Source of the DNA: Trichomonas vaginalis G3
Lineage: Eukaryota > Parabasalia > Trichomonadida > Trichomonadidae
Assembly: GCF_026262505.1 (NCBI RefSeq)
Contig: NC_067205.1
Coordinates: 17,546,001-17,610,000, forward strand
Length of the DNA stretch: 64,000 nucleotides
Direction: 5' to 3'
Shown: in pieces, positions 1 through 11,009 of the stretch
How positions within the stretch are numbered: position 1 is the stretch's first letter
How the letters are laid out: each line of letters begins with the position of its first letter
Position numbers and translations under genes: made by a program
The notes under the pieces: generated by a model
What the model saw: the letters and a program-made list of their open reading frames with translations, nothing else
Databases searched by the model: none
What the model was told of the DNA's origin: nothing

Positions 1-1480
1 GTATATTGTATTTGTACAGTACCAACAGTTGAAATACCACCCATAAAGTCTTCTGAGTCAGCAAAATGGAATGCCAAGCCAAAAGTTTGAACGGTCTCCA
101 TTTGTATATTGAGTTTTTTGACCTCCTGTATGAGTCCATACTTTCACATATGGCATAATAGAACTTTGCATTTCAGGGTTAATGGTTGTTGTGAAGTTGT
201 TGTTAAAGTTCATAGCATCTAATGTCAAGTTGTATGACCTCATATCCTCAACTGTAGAATATTCTTCTCTTGGATAATATTTGCCATCTATGTTTATATG
301 ATATTTAATACCGGGGTTGTAGAAACAAGAATAGTCATTTATAGTTCGTTGAACAGTACAAACATAGTATCTGCATGTTTCATTGCAGTTGTTAAAGCAA
401 TATCTGTTCTTGCACCTGCGGTTCCTGGATTTTGGTTTCCAACTTCACCTGCAAAGTCTTTGACAGATATTTGGTGTATAGGGAACATAAGTGGAACTGC
501 AATATATTTGGCAGCTAAAGCATTTGAAATATCTGGTCCAACATATAGACTGCAAGTCTGCTTTCTATTCTCTTGCATTCAAACTGTTTGCATGTGAACT
601 TAACTGGGTCCCAAGCAGTTCCAGCAGCATTGAAATAATACTTTACTTCAGTGTTGAGGTTTGAGAAACCAAAGTTTAGGTCAACTTTGTCTTTGCAAAA
701 TTCGGCGAATGACGTTTGATTTGCTCCCTTTACGTCTGTAAGAGTGAATGGGTCTTGCGTTGGTGCAATGACTAAGTTATTTGCTTGGAGTAAGTTCAAT
801 AGAAATTTTTCCTGCCAGTTTGGCAAGTATCTTAAAAACCTGAAGATGAGGAAAGATGACAAAGGAACTCTAAGTTTCAGTTTTACTTTAGTGACAGCAT
901 TTCCATCTGAACCAGAAAGGTTAACATAAACTCTGGAACGTTTAGGGTCAAGTCTTCTTATTTCTCAATGGTTGCGTACTGGTCTGTTTGTTCTCTAGCT
1001 TGTGGTTGTACTGAGTTTCTTAAAGCGAACCATTCATAGTTTGCCCATGTTACTGTTGAACTAAGTCAGAGTTAGAATATATCTTATATCCATTGAAAAC
1101 TTCTGGAGCATATTGGTATCCGACAAAAAATTCCATTGCAACCTTTCTTACCTCTCAAGTCAGCAGAAGGTTTTATTTCAATGTCTTGTTCCACGTATAA
1201 GAATGAGTTGTCATAGAAATTATATGAAACCTGTCGCAAGCAATATCTACTGTTGTTGAAGAACCTTCTCCAAACTCACCTACGTTTCCATAAGAAACAG
1301 CAGTTTATATTCGTAAGTTCCAGGAACTATTTCTGACCTTCTAATGGCATTGTCGCATTCGTTATACCATTCGAAACATTTCCATTCATGGCATCCAAAA
1401 CTGTTGGCGTTATATTCTGAGCGGCGTACATTTCATATGGGTAAAAATATAGAATAGTTGGATTTATATGTCATAATAGA
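1..1480 (-). pseudogene. Polinton A major capsid protein, partial and broken
   Basis: Minus-strand reading gives segments that look like the double-jelly-roll major capsid protein of trichomonad Mavericks. They include a stretch reading RYLPNWQEKF near 800, a middle stretch with YIAVPLMFPIH near 500, and a C-terminal stretch with SNFWLGIPF followed by an FMGGIST-like segment near 1-100. In capsid proteins of this class such segments form the jelly-roll strands that build trimeric capsomers. The gene runs off the left window edge and is broken, with about half a dozen breaks. The identity is recalled from family features, not searched. Confidence 0.6.
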
Positions 1481-1498
1481 ACCCACGTGGACCAAGCT

Positions 1499-3320
1499 TT
1501 ACTTTCTCCTGACTGAGTTTTTAACTCTTCTTTTTCCTTCATTGCCACTACTTTCACTAGATGAAGTTACTTCTTCACTACTTTCACTTTGTTCTACTCT
1601 TCTTCTTTGGTGTCGCTTTGGTAACTTGCCCTCTGCTTCAAGTTGTTGCATCTTTGCATTATGTTCATCTAGTATGTTGCAAATTTTCCATGCCCTTTTT
1701 GCCTTTGGACTCTGGTCGCCCATCTCAGGTAACCTATATCCTAGAAAGAGTTTGTCATAGTCTGTATTTGAGTCTTCGCGTATTGTTTGCATGACTCTTT
1801 CCTGAGTTTCCGGTTCAAGCTCTTCAAACAGTGCCTGTCCATATGGAATATGCTCGTTTCCAAATATATGTTTTTGTAGCCATTCTGGTTTTCTTTCCAT
1901 GTTACCAATTATATCTTTTGTGAATGGGAAAGCTTCTACCCAATCTTTCAGTCTTGCGTCGTTTATTTCTGTAGTTGGTTTTTATTTTGTCAAGGAACAT
2001 GTTTTTCAATACTAACATTTCATTTGGTACTGTCCATTTGAGTTTTCTTAAATATTCATCCCTTCTCGGTTCATTGTCTGCAAAGTAAGTTTTTATGACA
2101 TTTTGTAAACTTTCGTTTGCAAGGTCATGTACAATAGGTTCTCTTCCTTCTCTCGCCCTAACTCTCTTTCTAAACTCTTCACCAAATATACATCTCTATG
2201 GTTTGTGTAGTTCTTTGAGATAAATGTTCTAGAACGTCAGGTGTTATATTTCCATCAGCCATGTTCATTTCATACTGGTCCAAAATATCTGCATGTTTCA
2301 TATCTTTCAATGGCATTAAAGCCGCGCTTAAAATACCAGCTATATCTGGTTCACCATTGACTTCCATTGCGTCTACAACTTCTTGGAATTGAGTTGTAAG
2401 TTTATGAACCACCTATCCGGGTTAGCTTTATGACCCCATCTCATTGTAGTTCCATCGTCTGCAGAAACAAAAGTAGGTTTGTTTCCATCTTGGTTAGGTT
2501 CTGAATGAACTTTAAACAATGTTTCATTTCTATATGTTTTCTTGAAATTTAACCTTTTATCTTCACCGAGTTCATCCGAAGATTGAACGTTAAATGCTCG
2601 TAAGTAAAAAGGGTTGTTGTATTTGTGTACATTTTTTTCAGTACTTCCATTCTATGCTGAATATTTTCATCTGGTGTTGGAGTCTTTTGTATGTCGGCAA
2701 ACATTTTTCGATATTCTTCTACTATGTCAGCCGAATCTTTCTTAGACTCTTGGAAAGATTCCATATTCACCTCATGCTCTTGTTGAGGGTCAAGATTTTT
2801 CGGCTGTTCCAAATCTTCATCTAGTTCTGTGAAGTTAGTTTCCAAAGGAGTGACTTGTTCGTTCCTTCAGGCTCTTCTAGCTGTTGTTGCTGAACTATTT
2901 CTTCCATGTCTGGTTGTATCTGAACTAGTTCTTCCTGTGGAGTTTCTTGTACCTCATCTGCTGGCTTTCATATATTCCGAGACCGTTTTCAACAATTTCC
3001 CTATCTACGTCATCCGCATTCATAAGCTTTTGTTCTTTCGTTCCGTCTCTATTTTTTTACGCGTTTCATGACGAAAGTTGAATTGTCATTTAGCTCTGAC
3101 ATCAAATATCTCGGAGTAAATTCATCCATGTCATTTGATGATATGCTATTAAATCATATCCTTAGCGAGCTTGTATTTCCAGGTTTGAAGATTATATCCG
3201 TTTTTGGTGCTGAGCCATAAAGCTAAATAGGTTCGGGTCAGTATTTCCATCCTTGAACTTTCCAATAGCTTCTTTATATCTGTCACTAAAGTCAACAGTA
3301 TCTGGGAAACCACACTCTTC
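1499..3320 (-). pseudogene. Polinton A charged protein region, broken
   Basis: Minus-strand coding remnants between the capsid gene and the coiled-coil gene. One piece (1499-1900) is rich in Glu and Arg, with a serine/glutamate run and a basic end; others (2179-2412, 2549-2845) are acidic and helical. No enzyme motif is seen. They may be parts of one long structural or scaffolding protein continuing from 4767, or separate virion proteins. Several breaks are present. Function is not known; position beside the capsid gene suggests a virion or assembly role. Confidence 0.4.
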
Positions 3321-3331
3321 TTTAAGCATTT

Positions 3332-4767
3332 TTAAGAATTCTTGGTTTCCTTGTTCTCTACTTCTTTTATGTCCTTGCTCTGTTTGTGGAGGTGGTTGTT
3401 GTGCAGGGTTTTGAACTGTTGGTTGTTGTGCTGGGTTCTGAACTGTTGGTTGCTGTGCTGGTTGTGGAGGTGGTTGTTGTGCAGGGTTTTGAACTGTTGG
3501 TTGTTGTGCATGCCTGTGTCTGTGTCCATGTGACGATGTAAATGTTTTAGGTAGTCCTGGTGCAGGTGCTTCTCTTGAGGGTTTGGTGGTATATAAGTTC
3601 CACCAGCTGGCACATATGTTCCATCTGCAGCGTAATGTCCTACCTGACTTTTCGTTTTTAAGAAAGCATTTACTAGGTCTGTTTTGGTCTGTTGTAACTC
3701 TTTTTCTTGACTTTTCACAACAGTTGCTCTAACGGCGTCATAGGCACTTTGAACTGCCTGTCTCGTTGCTGCATCTGTTATTTTCGTCATATTTTGTGCT
3801 ACTTCTTTTAACTCTTTGTCGAAACCTTCAGACTTCAGTTTCTTTCCAGATGAGAAGTCGTTCACTTGTTTCACCTTACTATGAAGAGCTTCGAAGGCGT
3901 TCTTAAAGTCAGCATTTGTTAAAGCTTCATTTGAACTGTCTTCATCCGCTTATATTTTTGTCCTTATTGACCCTATGAGTTGGGCTGCTTTAGCGTTGGC
4001 TTGGGCATCTAACCAGTCATTGTTAGCTTTTATATATTCTGCGCTTTTTCAATTGCCTTTTGCATGGCTGCGTCGTTATTTTTACTTTCTTGTGCTAAGT
4101 TTTCATACTGTACGGTTTGGTTTTGCAACTGTAAAAGTTTTTCTGCCTTTACATTTGCTTCAACTTCTTTTTTATACTCATCGCTATCCATATATGTCTT
4201 CAGGGCTTTTTGTTTTATCTCTTCATCTTTCAGTATTTTATATTGAGTAGTATGGTTTTTCAAATTTATGACATCTTGTTCCATTTTTGCTACTTCTGCT
4301 GCTTTTTCTGACACTTTTTTCGCATATTCCTCTGTACTTAGTTCTTTCAGTTGTTCTTCTTTCTTCTTTTTCTCTACGTTTAACTCATTGAGTTTCTTTG
4401 TGTGTCTGTCATATTCTAGTTTCTTTTCGTTTTCACTTATTTGCTTCTGTATGTCTATGTTTGACTTTTTGACATCTGTTATTTGATTTTTGAGTGAACT
4501 CAAATTCATTTGACTTTGAGGGTTATAGGCTGTTCCGTCTGCAGCTCCACCATAGCCTGCCATTTTCGCTAAAAGTGCCGCTCTTAAACCTCCACTCTGT
4601 GCACCAACAACTCGGTTTAAAAGCATAGGATTGCTTGACATTTGTTGCAACATAGTGGGGTCATTCAGCATTTGTTGTTGCAACTGTTGTTGTGGTGTCA
4701 GTTTTACTATTGGATGTTTCAATGCTCTCTTCCTCTTACGTATATTCTTACGTAGCTTACGTGGCAT
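3332..4767 (-). pseudogene. Polinton A coiled-coil, Q-rich protein, broken
   Basis: Begins near the element end with a very basic N-terminus (MPRKLRKNIRKRKRA), then a Gln/Met-rich stretch, then about 150 residues of heptad-like Lys/Glu/Leu coiled coil (about residues 85-240). Further along, 3380-3540 is a low-complexity Pro/Gln/Asn segment made of short direct DNA repeats. A basic N-terminus plus a long coiled coil and position next to the capsid gene fit a DNA-binding or scaffold-like virion protein, but this is inference. Broken, with a few breaks. The upstream region is T-rich and ends in TAAA immediately before the start codon, like other Polinton genes in this window. Confidence 0.45.
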
Positions 4768-4807
4768 TTTAAGTGAAGTTAAAAAGCGGTTTTATACTAA
4801 ACATCTT

Positions 4808-4860
4808 CGGGGCTAGAGGGCGCAACGCGCCTGGAAGCCCCAATACCTTTTTTTTTTTTT
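4808..4860. repeat. Polinton A terminal hairpin and T tract
   Basis: A 33-bp GC-rich motif at 4808-4840 folds back (GGGGCT paired with AGCCCC, then GGCGC paired with GCGCC), followed by AATACC and a T tract to about 4860. The reverse complement matches 56877-56951 of Polinton C, including the homopolymer tract and the GGTAKTGGGGCTTCCAGG segment. I take this as the outermost part of the terminal inverted repeat. Confidence 0.7.
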
Positions 4861-5166
4861 AATATTAGTAATTTTTTATGTGTTAATTAACAACTGAATC
4901 TGAATTTCTTCAAATTTTCAGAAATTTTGAGGGAAAATCAGATTTCTTTTCAAATTACTTGGAAATAATCATTTTATTTGAGAGTTCAATGTTTGTTTTT
5001 GTTGTTGAGGTACTAATAATAATTCGATTTTTTGTCTTTCAAAATTTATTTAAACCGCATTGAGTATTGAAAATTAAAGAAATTACGTTGAAGAGAATAT
5101 ATCATATAGTTAATATAAAACATATTTATCATGAAAAAAAATTGAATAGTCAAATCAGAAAAAAAA
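4861..5166. other. AT-rich spacer, promoter side of the saposin-like gene
   Basis: AT-rich sequence between the Polinton A terminus and the saposin-like gene. No gene or repeat recognised. TCA-containing A-rich sequence just before the start codon at 5167 could serve as a trichomonad initiator, but the match is weak. Confidence 0.4.
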
Positions 5167-5724
5167 ATGTTTTTCAACCTTTTCATACTTATAAGTAGCG
5201 AACAAAACAAATGTGAAGAATGTGAGCGTGCATTCAAGAAGATCATCCACAAAGGCAATTTCAACATCAAAGATCGCGAATTTCCGTTTTGCAAAGGAAA
5301 TCAAAAATGTAATTCTCTTTCAAACACTGTTCATAAGAAAATACTTCAACACATCAGTCCACGCGACTATTGTTCATCCATAAAACTATGTCGTCCAACG
5401 GCTTCTTCTCTTTCTATGAAACCAAGAAAATCAGCAAGCGAAATTTCATTTCATGACGCAGAGGATAACTGTAAATTCTGCACCGATTTCTTTGAATGGT
5501 ACCTCAATGAAGGAATTGAAGATAGTATGGTTCCACTCGTCCAGAAAATGTTCCAAGCGCTTTGCGATCTTGTGGGCAGTTCAGACACGTTTGAACATAT
5601 GTGTGAAGTCCTCAAGAAAAAGAATTATGCTCCTGTAGCAATCAGGAATTTCTTTAATTTGCTTAGAGCCAAGTTCGATAATCAGGAATTATGTGCAAGA
5701 ATGGCGCTTTGTCCATCGTTATAA
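5167..5724 (+). CDS. Secreted protein with two saposin-like (SapB) domains
   Basis: 185-residue protein that looks whole. A short hydrophobic N-terminus (residues 2-10) can act as a signal peptide. Two saposin B-type domains follow, each with six cysteines in family spacing: C16, C19, C42, C48, C69, C75 and C102, C105, C133, C146, C176, C182. In trichomonads and Entamoeba such proteins are secreted or lysosomal lipid-binding or membrane-permeabilising proteins (amoebapore/trichopore-like) used against bacteria or host cells. The first domain has shorter spacings and may be degenerate; the second is canonical. The linker (about 76-99) is Ser/Lys rich. It stands alone between Polinton A and a long non-coding repeat region. 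The fold call is strong; membrane lysis is inference. Confidence 0.8.
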   Translation: MFFNLFILISSEQNKCEECERAFKKIIHKGNFNIKDREFPFCKGNQKCNSLSNTVHKKILQHISPRDYCSSIKLCRPTASSLSMKPRKSASEISFHDAEDNCKFCTDFFEWYLNEGIEDSMVPLVQKMFQALCDLVGSSDTFEHMCEVLKKKNYAPVAIRNFFNLLRAKFDNQELCARMALCPSL

Positions 5725-7380
5725 ATTTCAAGAATACTTGTATTATGAAAATTAAAAGTCGTTTTCATTCTTACTTCTCATTTTAATATATGTTCGATTT
5801 GGAATCTTCAAAAAAAACTCAAGATTTTTTTATGCATTCTATTCTTCAACAATATTCCTAGTATACAAAAATATCACATAAAAATATTGGTGCTTTGATT
5901 ATTTTCCTATATTTTTATGAGATTTATCAAATTCTGGTATATTCATGCAAAAATCGGTGCAAACCGAATGGATTATATAAGTAGATGAAAATATATTAAT
6001 AATTGAATGAACAATGATCTTTCCTGAAAATAATTGTGTTTCAAAACTAACTTTAGTAATTAGAAGTACACGATATAAGTTCAATATATGTATTTACTAT
6101 TGATACCCTATGGCATATTGAATTTTTATTGAGAATTGATAACTCTTTATGAGGAATCTTTTGATCAAAATTCCAAAATGAAAATTATTGTATTTTAGCA
6201 TTAAATTCATACCTCTATTTATTAAATAGAACCATTCACTAGCTGGAACAAGTGTGACAATATGACACTTTTATAAAATTCTCATTACCCAAGAAAGTGT
6301 TAAATACATCAAAATTCAAGCGTTAGCGATGAAATCATAGGTTGAACTATTAAGTTCCAACCAAAATACTAATCATCATCTTGAATGTATTCAAAAATAT
6401 TAAAAAACAAAAATCTCATGAAATTAAGTATCATTGTAAGGTATTCCTGATTCATTTTCTTAGAATCTTCAGACACTAGTTTCAAGATGAGCATTCCATG
6501 GATCAATTTTTCAAAAAATTTTATCAACTTAAAAAAAAAAACTCGAATGTAAGCGTTCAAATACTAAGGCAATCGATTTTACATCAATTGTTCTTGGATT
6601 GCATTATTTTCATATTCGATGAATCTGTAATTTTCCCCTTACATTGGCAAAAATTCAGATTTGTTTTATCTTTAGCAGGAAATAATTGATACAATAGAGA
6701 GACCAATGATGATGCTACGTAAAATTATAATAGTTCCGATTCGGAGTAATTTTGTTTCAAAATTTATCCAAACTTCGGGCCACCTTTTTTTGGGGAACTG
6801 AGGGAAACTGAGCACTTTTTCTCTGTGAATATTAGATTTTTTATTAATATGTTTAAACAAATATTATCTATTACTATATTTTAGATTATTGTTTAAATAA
6901 AATTTAAATTATAATAAATATTCGCAGAGTTTTGATGAAAAAATTGTGTCACTTTTGCAAAAATTGAGAGCCCTTTTGGGCAACTGAGCGACGATTATTT
7001 TTGATCAATCAATCTCAATATCTCAATATCTGTTAGTTATTAACTAAAAGTAGTTGAACATTTGATATCAATTATTATTGTTATCAGATATTATTATCCA
7101 TTTATAGTTAAATCACGCAATTTTTATCTAGTTTTAAATAATTTAACGATAATATTTTGGATTTGGAAGCTAGATTTGTAATATATCCATGTATACTGTA
7201 CCCTTTACAAGAATAGTGTACAATTTTTAACTAAATTGAAATTTTTGAAAAAGAATCTTATTATTTGGAAAAAATATTGTGCTTTTGAATGAATTTGAAA
7301 ATATAATAATACAAAAAGATAATATAAAACATATAGAAAAGGGTTGAATGTATATTTTGATGTATTGAATGTGTTATTTT
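5725..7380. other. Non-coding AT-rich region
   Basis: No supportable gene; short open frames here have random composition. From about 6780 onward degenerate copies of the TCAGTTKCCC / GGGAACTGAG motif appear (near 6795-6812 and 6975-6990), foreshadowing the 80-bp array that starts at 7381. Confidence 0.5.
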
Positions 7381-7740
7381 CAGTTGCCCTCAGTTTCCCG
7401 AAAATTTTAGGAAAAAGAGCGATAGTTTCCTCAGTTGCCCGACGATTATTGTAAACATTGTTCAGTTTCCTCAGTTGCCCGACGATTATTTTAACTATGA
7501 TTTCCTCAGTTTCCCGAAATGACGATAGTTGTAAACTTCACTCAGTTTCCTCAGTTGCCCGACGATTATTTTAACTATGATTTCCTTAGTTTCCCGAAAT
7601 GACGATAGTTGTAAACTTCACTCAGTTTCCTCAGTTGCCCGACGATTATTTTAACTATGATTTCCTCAGTTTCCCGAAATGACGATAGTTGTAAACTTCA
7701 CTCAGTTTCCACAGTTGCCCGACGATTATTTTAAACTTTA
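7381..7740 (+). repeat. 80-bp tandem array, left copy
   Basis: Units begin at about 7481, 7561, 7641 and 7721 with a period of 80 bp, preceded by a more degenerate stretch. Each unit is two related half-units built on CCTCAGTTGCCCGACGATTA and CCTCAGTTTCCCGAAATGAC. The same unit occurs in reverse complement at 9658-9963, so the two arrays face each other across about 1.9 kb. They probably belong to the ends or subterminal regions of one mobile element. No coding gene lies between them. Confidence 0.8.
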
Positions 7741-9657
7741 TTTCATCTGACTTTTTTCATTTACTTTATTATCTTAATATTCTTCATACATTATCTTCTA
7801 TATTTATCAATTTCTATTAAATATTTCAATTATACAATTTTTGACTAAGTTATTCTTTTATACTATTATAATTTGAATTATCACCAATCACTTAATTAGA
7901 TATCTTTATTTAAATACATAATATCTAAAATTGATAGTGATTTTTCAAAAGAAAAAATTTCTCTGTAAAGAAAAAGTATAAAAAATTAATGGATTTTAAA
8001 ATTTTTGCTAACAAACTAGAATTGTCAAGAGTATATATCGACGTTTCAAATCAATATTTATAAACACTTATATTTATTAAAAGAATTTTAGGGCTGTACA
8101 AGATTTAAAAAAACATTGCCGGGTTACCGTAGAGGCCTAAAAAAATCGCGCCTCGGCGGCAAGCCGCCTCGGCATTAAGAATGCGCATCTAAATTTTTAT
8201 ATGTCCTTCTTTCTTTTATTTTTCCCTTCCCTTTCTTTTCTTTTTCTTTTTTTCCCTCCTCTTGCTCTCATTTACCTTTTTTTTCCTTTTCTCATCATTT
8301 TTCAAAATTTTAAATTTTTATCAAAAATCTTGCCTATAAAGCAGACTATGGAACCTTTTAATGCCTCTTAATCAATATTATACAGCATAAAGCATATTAA
8401 ATGAAAGTAATTACGTATAAATTTATTTTATTATCTTATTTATTAATTCTTTAGCATGTATTGTTTAATATTAACTTTTCTGTACATTAAATATGATATC
8501 TCCAAAGTATGAATGCCTTGTAACGAAACGAAAACTTAATTTTATGTTGAATATTTGTCACAAACATTAGATTATTAAAATATATGTTGGATATCCCTTA
8601 GTATGAGACTTCATGACTCTTGTAGTCTAACGTGAGCTTTGGATTGCAAGCTCTGTGGTTAACGAACATAAATTAATTGTAAAGTTTTCAAAATTTTTCA
8701 TCGTTTCTATCAGCATCTATTTTTCCTTTAAAATAATATATTTGTATGAATACAATATTTAGTAATTTTTTTATTTCCCATAATTTCATTCAAAATTTCA
8801 GAAAAAATTAATTTCTATTCAATATTATTTCAGCTTCAAAACACTTCATTCTTATAGATGTTGATTCACTAAAGTGTGATACTCAATGTCTTATTTCAAT
8901 GAAAATTGTTCTGCAAATTTATTTCACTTTTGACCTCACTTTTTCCGTAATTCAATTTTTTACTTTTAATATTTTAGATCTTCATAATATCATTTGAAAA
9001 ATTAACCATATAAAAAAATCAAGTTAACAATTCACTTTTTCCGTAATTCAAAAATCAAAATATATAATAATATATCTTTTTATCAAATATTATTATTATA
9101 TTCTATGAAAAATGAGGTCCGGAAATTTTGCGGATTCCCGTAACTCAATTTTACGGAAAAAGTGCAGTAAACTATTCAAAATACGGAAAAATTGGTGTAA
9201 ACTAATGATTTTACGGTAAAATCACGGAAAGTCCCGGAAGAATATATGTGCCTATATGAAATTATACAAAAATGAATCAAACGCATTTTAAAAGATTGTT
9301 CTTGTATTATAAATGCTATTCGCAGATTTATTAGTTGAAGAAAATTACCAAATTTTTGCCGATTTACAAAAAATGATTTACAAAGCATATTTTTATAAGG
9401 CTTTAAAAATCTTTAAAATGTGACCGGTGACGGAAATCCATGGTAACCAACCGCGGTTCCCGTTTGGAATGCCATAAAGAATTTCATAGAAATCTGTTTA
9501 ATTTATTGCATAATTTAACAAGAATAAGAATTTATGAAATCCAATAAGTTAATTAATATCAAAATTTTATGATTTAGGAAAGTAGATTATATATATTGAA
9601 ATAATAGAGGAGCAATAGGATTAAGAAAAAAATTAAGAAAATAAAAATGTATTGATA
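7741..9657. other. Non-coding interior between the two inverted arrays
   Basis: No gene seen. It holds a GC hairpin (GGCGGC-AA-GCCGCC at 8155-8168), a pyrimidine tract of about 100 nt (8201-8310), and a cluster of CACTTTTTCCGTAATTC and inverse TTACGGAAAAAGTG motifs at 8935-9225. The last group is present in both orientations and looks like protein-binding or terminal repeats of a decayed element. Confidence 0.6.
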
Positions 9658-9963
9658 ACTATCGTCATTTCGGGAAACTAAGGAAATCATAGTTAAAATA
9701 ATCGTCGGGCAACTGAGGAAACTGAGTGAAGTTTACAACTATCGTCATTTCGGGAAACTAAGGAAATCATAGTTAAAATAATCGTCGGGCAACTGAGGAA
9801 ACTGAGTGAAGTTTACAACTATCGTCATTTCGGGAAACTAAGGAAATCATAGTTAAAATAATCGTCGGGCAACTGAGGAAACTGAGTGAAGTTTACAACT
9901 ATCGTCATTTCGGGAAACTAAGGAAATCATAGTTAAAATAATCGTCGGGCAACTGAGGAAACA
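9658..9963 (-). repeat. 80-bp tandem array, right copy (inverted)
   Basis: Nearly identical units recur at 9661, 9741, 9821 and 9901 (period 80 bp). They are the reverse complement of the array at 7381-7740. Homogeneity within the array is very high, which implies recent expansion or gene conversion. It directly abuts the 600-bp repeat arm that starts at 9968. Confidence 0.85.
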
Positions 9964-9967
9964 AATA

Positions 9968-10563
9968 TTTGGTTTTATATTTTTTTGGATCAAATCCATT
10001 TTAATAGAATTTATATACTATTCATCTATTAGTAAACACTACCGTATATTATTTTTTAAGCTATCTTATTTTTTGAAGTTTTATTCAAATCTTTGGTCGC
10101 AAGAAGAATTGCATGATAAATAAAAACATTTAATCAAAGTCAATTTTATTTTTCATATTCAAATGGACTGAGTGTTAACATTTAACATTTTTTGCTAATT
10201 GTCGTCAAAAATTAGGCGTAAAGCAAAAATTGATATTTCATATGGTTTTATGATAGATAAGCATTATATTCCCACTCATTATATTCGTAAATTTTGAGGT
10301 TTATCCTTCGCTTTTAAGATCATTGAATTTGATTTTTATATAAAATAGTTATATATTAGAAAATAATATGAGTTTATGTGATATTATTTTTCAGAAGATT
10401 TTGTGTTCTTCTTCAAAATTCTATTTTTTTATTAAAAAGTATCTTTACAAAATATACATTTACTTTAATTAATATTTAAAAACGTGCTCTATCAAAAGTT
10501 CCAAAAATTCAATATTTTAGCTTTTCTGAGGTGTCACTTTTGATGAATTTCTGTTTACAACAA
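9968..10563 (+). repeat. About 600-bp dispersed repeat arm, copy 1
   Basis: Nearly identical to the reverse complement of 55811-56404, and its first about 410 bp match 56459-56876. It ends in CTGTTTACAACA, the same outer edge as the other copy. No coding capacity. At the second locus two such arms form a palindrome, so this is one arm of a foldback-type element; here the partner arm is missing and the inner side meets the 80-bp array. Confidence 0.85.
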
Positions 10564-11009
10564 TATATCTTAATATTTAATAAATCACTAACAAAATCAA
10601 TTTATTCGTAAAATCATGATGATTTTTTTTATCGGACTAATATCATACATCATGTTCTAATTATGTTAAATGATTTTTCGTTAAAATTTATAAAATTCAA
10701 TTTACAAACAAAGTCCTTTTGACCACTTAAATATATTTGGGTATAACATGATCCTTTTGCAGTTTGCGTAAAAAACAAAATATTTTTATGTATACATTGT
10801 CCGATTTGAATTCATTTACGATTTCTACTGAAAACCAGGCCATTTTTGCTCTCAAATAACTTATCATTTTGTAATCGATTTTAATAAATTATATAGATTA
10901 TTTAGTTGATTATAAAACTATAAAAATTGATTGCAAAATCATCTGACAATTTCTCACAATTTTATTTTGAATAAAATTTGTTGAATTTCTATTCAAATAT
11001 TTTTTATAA
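10564..11009. other. AT-rich spacer upstream of the surface protein gene
   Basis: No gene seen. A T-rich run followed by ATAA lies directly before the start codon at 11010, a short-leader arrangement usual in trichomonads. Confidence 0.4.

Larger units (their letters stand above)
1..4860. mobile_element. Polinton/Maverick A, terminal part, broken
   Basis: Right-hand end of a Polinton whose remainder lies outside the window. All visible genes are on the minus strand: a coiled-coil protein next to the terminus, a charged region, then a double-jelly-roll major capsid protein running off the left edge. The terminus carries a GC-rich hairpin followed by a T tract, matching the terminus of Polinton C at 56877-56951, so A and C are probably the same family. 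The coding regions are broken, with roughly ten breaks over the visible part. It looks older than Polinton C. Family assignment rests on the capsid gene and the shared terminus and is fairly secure; the exact outer edge is inferred. Confidence 0.75.

Noticed and set aside
9661-9963. CRISPR array
   Set aside because: Units are contiguous 80-bp tandem copies without variable spacers, in a eukaryotic context.
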